Positions 5,664 to 10,547 of a stretch of DNA of 10,547 nt are shown here, piece by piece. The notes under the pieces were generated by a model that saw only the letters and a program-made list of their open reading frames with translations, had not been told where the DNA came from and searched no databases. Source of the stretch: JADKCL01 sp046050405 (GTDB lineage: Bacteria; Bacteroidota; Bacteroidia; J057; JADKCL01); contig JBJOPY010000197.1 of assembly GCA_046050405.1 (NCBI GenBank), positions 1 through 10,547 of the forward strand. Direction: 5' to 3'. A program made the translations under genes and the position numbers. Each line of letters opens with the position of its first letter. The stretch's first letter is position 1.

Positions 5664-7649
5664 ATGAAAGGATTACGGGATTTGTACCATGTGAGAACGA
5701 CTATACTGGGGCTTAGAGGATTACAATTGCTTGCAGTATGGGGCTGGATCGCGGCTTTCCATGCCTCGTTTGGCCAGACTACCTCGGTCTCGGGCGTGAT
5801 CAACACTGTATCCTCCAGGGTGACGGCAGTCGATCCTTCCTTCAATTCGATGACGCTGGAATCCGCCACCGGGTTCTCGGTCGGCGATACCGTCCTGATC
5901 ATTCAGATGAAAGGGGCCACCATGAACACTGCAAATGCAGGGACTTTCGGAGACATAGTCTCTCCAGGCGGCGCAGGCCTGTATGAGGCCAATTTCATCT
6001 GTGACATTGCCGGGACGACCCTCACTTTTGAGAGGGTGCTGTTGAATTCATATGGTCTGGCGGGCTTGCAAGTGCTGCGTGTTCCCAGTTATCATTCGGT
6101 GGTCATTGCCGGATCCTTGACGTCAAATCCATGGAATGGGCTCACTGGAGGTGTGGTGGTGTTCGGGAGTTCTACATGGGTTCGATTGGACGCGGACATC
6201 TCGGTAACTGGGAAGGGGTTCAGGAATGGTTGGGACTACAGCAACTATTCGGCCTGCAGCTGTGGATCCTCCTGCCTCTCAGATCCCCAGTACACCGACT
6301 ACTCCTATCCGATGAACAGTTGCCGTGCGGCTGACAAGGGGGAGGGTGTCGCCGATTCAGTCTCAAACATGGAGTTTGGAAAAGGAAAGGAATCCACAGG
6401 CGGGGGAGGAGGGAATGACCATAACGCCGGTGGTGGAGGTGGTGGCAATTTCGGCTCGGGGGGAAACGGAGGAACGGCAAACAACGCTACTTGTGCAGGA
6501 TTCGCGATCTGTCGCGGATTGCATCCAGGAGTCGGGGGACTTTCCCTGAACGCAAGCGGGCTCATTTCGAATGGCCTCAACCGGGTCTTTCTGGGTGGGG
6601 GCGGAGGAGCGGGGCACGATAACAATGGAACTGGAACCGCTGGAGGAAAAGGCGCCGGCATTGTGATCATCATTGCAGATTCGATCGATCTCAATGGGAG
6701 GGCCATCATTGCCAGCGGCGAAAGCGTAATGACCCCGTCCCAAAGTGACGGATGCGGTGCGGGTGGTGCGGGTGGTTCCATTTTGCTCTCTGCGAGAGCG
6801 GTCAGGAACTCTTCCGGTACACTGGATGTCAGGGGAGGCAATGGAGGAAGCGACAACTGGACTGTGGATGCAAGGGGACGCAAGGGGCCTGGCGGTGGCG
6901 GTGGCGGTGGAGTGATTGGGTCGAGCAATCCCCTCCCGGGGACGCTCACCACACTGACTGCCGGTGGGACGAATGGTACCAATGCCGGTGGTGCAAACGG
7001 CGCCCAAATCGGTGGTGCGGGGGGAATCCTCGAGGGGCCGATTCCCCCAGTGAGTGGCTCCGGCCATGGCCCTTGCCTGCTCTCTGTGACTATGCAATAC
7101 TTCACAGCCGAAGCCTTTATTCCCCATGCCTGCCAGCTCCGATGGCAGACTACCTCCGAATTCGGGATTCTTCACTTTGAGGTTCAGCGGTCATCCGATG
7201 GAAGCCAGTTTGAAACGATGGGGCGTGTAGCAGCATCCAGGTCCATGAATGGCGAGGGTGCGAGTTACAGGTGGCTGGATGCTGCACCGATGACTGGCGT
7301 CAACTGGTACCGGCTCCGTGTGGTCGATAGGGATGGACGAAGCTCGCTCACCGAGGCGGTTTACATCCGATTCGCTGGCCCTCCTTCGTTGGCCGTACGT
7401 TCGCTCTACCCGAATCCGGTCAATGCCTCTGAAGATGTGACCCTGGAATTGGAAGGCCTCACCAATCATAAAGTTTCCATCCTGGTGACTGATATTGTGG
7501 GGAAGCAGATGTGTGAAATGATCGTTTCCATGGAAGAGGGAATCACGTCCTGTCGAATTCCGACCCGTGGAATGACCAAGGGGATTTATCTTCTGAGAAT
7601 GAATGGGGGGCGCGGTGGCGAGGTTGTCAGGAAACTGGAGGTCAACTGA
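5664..7649 (+). CDS. Glycine-rich secreted protein with T9SS type A sorting domain
   Basis: The 661-residue product is exported by the Sec pathway and then the type IX system, and is probably displayed on or released from the cell surface. I chose ATG 5664 because it opens a signal peptide (basic start, then LQLLAVWGWIAAF, ending near FGQ at 36-38). Upstream in-frame ATGs give no such signal. Then come a segment with SVGDTVLIIQMKGAT (about 72-86), common in large secreted Bacteroidota proteins; a Cys cluster CSCGSSC (198-204); a glycine-rich region (about 246-458) with runs of 5-7 Gly; and a fibronectin-like domain with LRWQTTSEFG (about 474-570). Last is the type A sorting domain from SLYPNPVN (about 580) to VRKLEVN. 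A strong hairpin follows. Adhesin or matrix function is likely from composition only; ligand unknown. Confidence 0.85.
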   Translation: MKGLRDLYHVRTTILGLRGLQLLAVWGWIAAFHASFGQTTSVSGVINTVSSRVTAVDPSFNSMTLESATGFSVGDTVLIIQMKGATMNTANAGTFGDIVSPGGAGLYEANFICDIAGTTLTFERVLLNSYGLAGLQVLRVPSYHSVVIAGSLTSNPWNGLTGGVVVFGSSTWVRLDADISVTGKGFRNGWDYSNYSACSCGSSCLSDPQYTDYSYPMNSCRAADKGEGVADSVSNMEFGKGKESTGGGGGNDHNAGGGGGGNFGSGGNGGTANNATCAGFAICRGLHPGVGGLSLNASGLISNGLNRVFLGGGGGAGHDNNGTGTAGGKGAGIVIIIADSIDLNGRAIIASGESVMTPSQSDGCGAGGAGGSILLSARAVRNSSGTLDVRGGNGGSDNWTVDARGRKGPGGGGGGGVIGSSNPLPGTLTTLTAGGTNGTNAGGANGAQIGGAGGILEGPIPPVSGSGHGPCLLSVTMQYFTAEAFIPHACQLRWQTTSEFGILHFEVQRSSDGSQFETMGRVAASRSMNGEGASYRWLDAAPMTGVNWYRLRVVDRDGRSSLTEAVYIRFAGPPSLAVRSLYPNPVNASEDVTLELEGLTNHKVSILVTDIVGKQMCEMIVSMEEGITSCRIPTRGMTKGIYLLRMNGGRGGEVVRKLEVN

Positions 7650-7688
7650 CCGCCTCGGGATTGACCACTGGGGAAATGGTTCCTCCCA

Positions 7689-7718
7689 CGGCTCCGGATC
7701 CCGGAGGATCCGGAGCCG
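7689..7718 (+). terminator. 13-bp perfect stem-loop after the glycine-rich gene
   Basis: CGGCTCCGGATCC (7689-7701) and GGATCCGGAGCCG (7706-7718) pair perfectly over 13 bp around the loop CGGA, 40 bases past the stop codon. No T-run follows, which argues against a classical Rho-independent terminator, but many Bacteroidota hairpins lack one. It likely ends or stabilises the 3' end of the upstream transcript and separates the two T9SS genes. Confidence 0.7.
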
Positions 7719-7775
7719 GGTATCACGCGATTCACTTCATTTGCTGATGGCATAAGGTTTGCTTAGGCTATCGGC

Positions 7776-9128
7776 ATGATGAAGAAGTTACACAGCACTA
7801 TCATGGCTTTGCTCTTCACTGTCCCCGCCGCGAGGGGACAGACGATCAGCCGCTTCGACTTCGAGAATCTTGCGGGAGATGAGAGGATCGCCACGATAGG
7901 CCCCAACGCGACTTCATCCGACCCAACAGCGAGAGCCAAACCCACTGGAAATGGGACACCGCAAGGTTGCGCTGCAGGTTACCTCACTTTTGGGACTTCT
8001 CCTTGCCTTTCATTAGGTGGATGCCAGTACAGCATCAACATGGTGGTTCCCAACACAGGAAACATCTTCAATGTACCCAACCCGACCATGTCCATCGACT
8101 ATCGTCGTCCGGTAAGGGAACTCACGGGATGGTTTTGGAGAAAAGATCAACTGTCCTTTGGAATTGAATTCGGCAAGCTGACCGCCAAGTTCAGTTACAG
8201 CAACGGCAGTGGCGGCTGCGTGCCGCAAATCACCATGACCGCCTATCCCCCTGCTTGGGACTTCGGCAACAATCCCGGTTGGTGGTTGTGGGGCGGTGCC
8301 GCTCCATCCAATGGCGAAATTCCCCCGGATGGGGTGTGGAGAACATTTCAATTCAGCTACGACCCGATCACTGGGACCGCTCAAATCAGGATCAATAATC
8401 CAGCGCATACACAGGTCTTCTCGGGTACGCCAGGAATGAATTTCTGCGGCTGGACTGCGAGCAACATGGACATGCTCTATCTCCTCGACAACAGCGCCAC
8501 CGGTGCTGTCGGCAATGTTACGGCTTTTGTGGACAACGCCAGCTATGGCAGGATTACTCCCCTGCCAGTGCTGCTCGAGTATTTCAAGGCCGAGCAGGAG
8601 GGCTCGGGCGTCAATCTTTATTGGAAGACGACATCGGAGCACAATAACATGGGCTTCATCCTTTACCGTAGCGATGACAACGATCACTGGACGGAAATCG
8701 CCAAGGTGGAGGCAAGGCGCACCACGGGTGAGCCCATTGCCTATCATTTCCGCGAAACAAGACCACTCTCCGGAACCAGCTTCTATCGTTTGACGCAAAT
8801 CGACATGAACGGAGCCTCCACCGGTTATCCATCAGTGAAGGTAGAGGTCAACTTTACCGATCATGGGCTGCTGGGCATCTATCCGAATCCGGTGAACCAC
8901 GGCATACTGAACTTCAAGTTCGAGTCTCCATCCGAAAATGAGCCCCTCGAAGTCGATGTCCTGAACCTGAATGGGCAGTTGCTCCGCCATTCAGAGTTCC
9001 GGATGCATGCCGGTGTCAATGACATGGGGGTGGAGGTGTCTGGACTCGCATCAGGAATGTACCTCGCCGTCATCAGGAATGGGAACCGCATCCATTCGGA
9101 GAGGTTTTCAGTGGTCGATGGAAATTGA
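7776..9128 (+). CDS. Secreted protein with T9SS type A sorting domain, LamG-like N-terminus
   Basis: The 450-residue product starts with a signal peptide (MMKKLHSTIMALLFTVPAARGQ, in two parts MMKKLHSTIM and ALLFTVPAARGQ; cleavage near residue 21-22). Residues about 23-260 are rich in aromatic and beta-strand patterns, opening with SRFDFENLAGD and ending with FVDNASYGRI. This suggests a jelly-roll fold of the concanavalin/LamG kind, though I cannot name the family. Six Cys occur in this domain. A fibronectin-like segment with LPVLLEYFKAEQ and LYWKTTSEHNNMGF follows (about 262-360). The type A sorting domain runs from LLGIYPNPVN (365-374) through VDVLNLNGQLL and LASGMYLAVI to the end. It shares this C-terminal architecture with the gene upstream but not its glycine-rich core. 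Probably a surface or secreted binding protein; no catalytic motif is evident. Confidence 0.85.
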   Translation: MMKKLHSTIMALLFTVPAARGQTISRFDFENLAGDERIATIGPNATSSDPTARAKPTGNGTPQGCAAGYLTFGTSPCLSLGGCQYSINMVVPNTGNIFNVPNPTMSIDYRRPVRELTGWFWRKDQLSFGIEFGKLTAKFSYSNGSGGCVPQITMTAYPPAWDFGNNPGWWLWGGAAPSNGEIPPDGVWRTFQFSYDPITGTAQIRINNPAHTQVFSGTPGMNFCGWTASNMDMLYLLDNSATGAVGNVTAFVDNASYGRITPLPVLLEYFKAEQEGSGVNLYWKTTSEHNNMGFILYRSDDNDHWTEIAKVEARRTTGEPIAYHFRETRPLSGTSFYRLTQIDMNGASTGYPSVKVEVNFTDHGLLGIYPNPVNHGILNFKFESPSENEPLEVDVLNLNGQLLRHSEFRMHAGVNDMGVEVSGLASGMYLAVIRNGNRIHSERFSVVDGN

Positions 9129-9440
9129 GGTCGGCGGATGGGGAAATCAGGGATGTCCCACACTGTGCAGCAACCTTCGTAGGGGGATTGGGTGGAGGAA
9201 ACCCCACTCACCCCACTGCCCGCGATTTACCGCCAGTGGCATGCTATAGCCCGATGTCCGACGACCAACGGGATTCCATCCGACGAGAAGACCTCAGCCA
9301 GCACCCTCACTTTCCTCCCTGTTGTATGCTGGCCAATCCTGATAAGGATGATGGGCATACTCGGAATCCGCCTCGCAGACCCAAGCGAACCTTGCCCCCA
9401 GCAGTGGTGCCCATGGTTGATGCGGCAGGAAGCCTTTGCG
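9129..9440. other. Gap between converging genes, no supported gene
   Basis: This 312-base gap separates the T9SS gene from the converging cupin gene. Several open frames cross it, but none shows a signal peptide, family motif or a start with supporting signals. The only structure seen is an imperfect hairpin at 9190-9213 (GGGTG pairing with CACCC, with partial inner pairing), a weak candidate terminator for the plus-strand gene. The gap could contain a decayed gene, but I see no positive evidence. Confidence 0.4.
9190..9213 (+). terminator. Imperfect hairpin downstream of second T9SS gene
   Basis: GGGTG (9190-9194) and CACCC (9209-9213) can pair, with GG/CC pairing inside, about 60 bases after the stop codon. 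There is no T-run and the stem is interrupted, so support is weak. Confidence 0.25.
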
Positions 9441-9857
9441 CTACTCCGTGAGGGGCACCCGGTCGGTCCCGTCAAACATCGGTGCCTGTAAAGACAGCAC
9501 TTTGAGGGGCTTCCCTTCCACCTTCACGGAATGGGGCGTCCCTTTGGGTATGAAGATGATGTCGCCCTTGCGAACAGTGATTGTTTCCTCCCCGAGTCGC
9601 ATCCGACCCCTTCCTTCCAAGATGGACACCGTCTCGCTATGGCTGAGATGCTTGTGCAGAGCCACCCCCTGCTTGACCCAGATCACGAATCCAGAGGCTT
9701 CCTCGTTCGAGAAAAGGCGACGCACAAGCACGTTTTCGAATGTCGTATCGGGCTTCAGGGCTTTCGAGGCCGCATGATACCCCCTCGGCTGCTGGGCCTG
9801 CAACCTTATCCCGAGACTGCAAGCCACTGCCAAAGGGACAACTATCCAGTGTTTCAT
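9441..9857 (-). CDS. Small secreted cupin-domain protein
   Basis: The 138-residue product has a signal peptide (MKHWIVVPLAVACSLGIRL, cleavage near AQQ 21-23) and one cupin barrel. Cupin motif 1 is visible as GVALHKHLSHSE (His68, His70, Glu75) and motif 2 as GDIIFIPKGTPHSVKV (His109). Together these give the usual three-His/one-Glu metal site. It therefore probably binds a divalent metal in the periplasm or outside the cell. The substrate or signal cannot be read from the sequence. ATG 9857 is preferred over ATG 9893 because the signal peptide begins there and a -7-like TAATTTTG lies between the two ATGs. It converges with the second T9SS gene and is transcribed alone. Confidence 0.88.
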   Translation of the reverse strand: MKHWIVVPLAVACSLGIRLQAQQPRGYHAASKALKPDTTFENVLVRRLFSNEEASGFVIWVKQGVALHKHLSHSETVSILEGRGRMRLGEETITVRKGDIIFIPKGTPHSVKVEGKPLKVLSLQAPMFDGTDRVPLTE

Positions 9858-9871
9858 GGTGTCGATTTTGC

Positions 9872-9879
9872 CAAAATTA
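9872..9879 (-). promoter_or_regulatory. -7 box TAATTTTG upstream of the cupin gene
   Basis: On the minus strand TAATTTTG fits the Bacteroidota -7 consensus TAnnTTTG exactly. It ends 14 bases before ATG 9857, so the leader would be short. No TTG is present at the expected -33 position, so the match is suggestive only. Confidence 0.4.
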
Positions 9880-10193
9880 GGAAAAAGGGTCATTCATGGC
9901 GAACCCGGCGAATCCATACGCAGGGATGCTGCCTTGTATCGTCAAGGCCTCGGTAGTGTTGGATTGTCCTGATTAAGGTTCCCGCAGGGCATTGTTTTTT
10001 CTGATGAGAGGAGTTGTCGGGGAATACGACCACCGCCAGCCGCCCATGATTCCATGTTTGGGGGAGGATGTCACGGCTCGCGGTATGGTCTGGGTTTCGC
10101 CGTCGGGTCGTGGTTTGCAGCTGCGGTGCTGAACAGGCATGGGCTCATTGCCGCCAAGGTCCTCTGTGTCTGATTTTTTGTAAAAAACCTTGA

Positions 10194-10201
10194 TACCTTT
10201 G
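10194..10201 (+). promoter_or_regulatory. -7 box TACCTTTG upstream of the membrane-protein gene
   Basis: TACCTTTG is an exact match to the Bacteroidota -7 consensus TAnnTTTG, 23 bases before ATG 10225. A TTG occurs at 10178-10180, but the 13-base spacing is shorter than usual. The preceding TGTAAAAAACCTTGA (10179-10193) is also found upstream of the DUF3810 gene. Confidence 0.5.
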
Positions 10202-10224
10202 TAAAAATCTCGAATCCTTATCCT

Positions 10225-10547
10225 ATGGTAGAAACCCCCAAAAATGAAGTGAGTCTTCCTGCCTCGACGACGATTCTTGTCCTCGGGATATTGTCTCTCA
10301 TCTTCCCATTTGCCGCATTTCCCTTGGTTCTGATATTTTCCGCTGGAGGGGAGCGGCTGATGGTATTCGGATTTCTGAGTATTAGTTCTCCGTTTCTAGG
10401 TTTGATCTTGGGAATCGTCTGTCAATCGATTTCCAGCCGAACAAAACGACAATACCGCCAAGACCAGAGTCATTATTCGCTTTCCTCCTACTCCAATACG
10501 ATTGTTGGCAGGACATGCGCAATCATAGGGATCTGTATTTCTGGATT
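10225..10547 (+). CDS. DUF4190/CCC-motif-like small membrane protein (partial)
   Basis: The first 107 residues are visible and the gene runs off the right edge. After a short polar start (MVETPKNEV) come two hydrophobic segments, about 14-40 (ILVLGILSLIFPFAAFPLVL) and 47-65 (FLSISSPFLGLILGIV). A polar stretch with KRQYRQDQSHYSLSSYSNT follows, then a third hydrophobic start, VGRTCAIIGICIS. The order VLGILS - helix - LGI - charged loop with a tyrosine-rich segment - aGriCaIIGi is that of small Bacteroidota membrane proteins annotated as DUF4190 or CCC-motif membrane proteins. Their function is unknown. The Cys triplet of the latter family is absent here, so it may be a divergent relative. It has its own promoter-like box. 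Confidence 0.7.
   Translation, partial: MVETPKNEVSLPASTTILVLGILSLIFPFAAFPLVLIFSAGGERLMVFGFLSISSPFLGLILGIVCQSISSRTKRQYRQDQSHYSLSSYSNTIVGRTCAIIGICISG

Larger units (their letters stand above)
9858..10224. other. Intergenic region between divergent cupin and membrane genes
   Basis: These 367 bases separate divergent genes. The left end carries the cupin -7 box and the right end the promoter of the membrane gene. Between them only short frames exist. The longest with an ATG starts at about 10048 and gives 39 residues opening MFGGGCHGSRYGLGF; it has no recognisable motif or start signal and I do not call it. No tRNA-like fold or clear riboswitch was recognised. Confidence 0.4.

Noticed and set aside
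6397..7060. Glycine-run DNA as a possible tandem repeat array
   Set aside because: The Gly codons vary and the intervals between runs differ in length. It is compositional bias of one protein rather than a regular DNA repeat; no CRISPR-like spacing exists.
6305..7175. Two long minus-strand ORFs, one proline-rich
   Set aside because: They are antisense to the glycine-rich coding region. GGN codons read backwards give NCC proline codons, which explains their length and composition.
8013..8798. Minus-strand ORF of 261 codons
   Set aside because: It is antisense to the second T9SS cargo gene and has no recognisable domain, signal or start context.
9125..9491. Plus- and minus-strand ORFs of 80-110 codons in the gap after the second T9SS gene
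   Set aside because: They are Pro/Arg-rich translations without motifs or start signals and overlap each other in several frames. No positive coding evidence.
10048..10170. Short ORF opening MFGGGCHGSRYGLGF upstream of the membrane gene
   Set aside because: Only 39 codons, no promoter or ribosome site seen, and no family resemblance.

Overview
The window most likely comes from a Bacteroidota genome with fairly high GC content, probably an environmental lineage. The evidence is independent and consistent: two secreted proteins end in type IX secretion system (T9SS) type A sorting domains, one gene is a DUF3810 membrane protein, the insertion sequence is of the ISAon1 type, and several gene starts sit behind TAnnTTTG-like -7 boxes rather than Shine-Dalgarno sites. 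All five families or signals are typical of Bacteroidota.

Layout. Bases 1-110 hold the last codons of an unidentified plus-strand gene. It meets head-on (around 111-124) a minus-strand ISAon1-type element. That element has an N-terminal accessory ORF (900-1313) and a transposase ORF (119-964) that has lost its 3' end, including the region expected to carry the catalytic glutamate. A short plus-strand reading frame (about 1405-1578) beyond the other end of the element looks like the C-terminal scrap of a FISUMP-like surface protein. From 1623 to 4184 two plus-strand genes form a probable operon: a WbpG/PseA-type N-acetyl sugar amidotransferase and an unrecognised, possibly GT-B-like, surface-glycan protein. 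On the minus strand, converging on this operon, is the DUF3810 zincin-like membrane protein (4308-5453). Divergent from it runs a glycine-rich T9SS cargo protein (5664-7649), followed by a strong hairpin terminator and a second T9SS cargo protein (7776-9128). A small secreted cupin lies on the minus strand (9441-9857). After a non-coding stretch of about 370 bases, a small membrane protein of the DUF4190/CCC-motif type begins at 10225 and runs off the window.

How it fits together. The clearest theme is the cell envelope: nucleotide-sugar modification and probable glycan assembly, a membrane protein with metalloprotease-like motifs, two exported T9SS substrates and an exported cupin. These lie in separate transcription units, so a shared function is possible but not shown. 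I see no defence system, CRISPR array, tRNA, rRNA or intact mobile element. I do not find a convincing undescribed multi-gene system. The items most worth a second look are the unassigned protein at 2886-4184, the amidotransferase without its usual HisH/HisF partners, the decayed IS junctions, and the shared upstream sequence elements.
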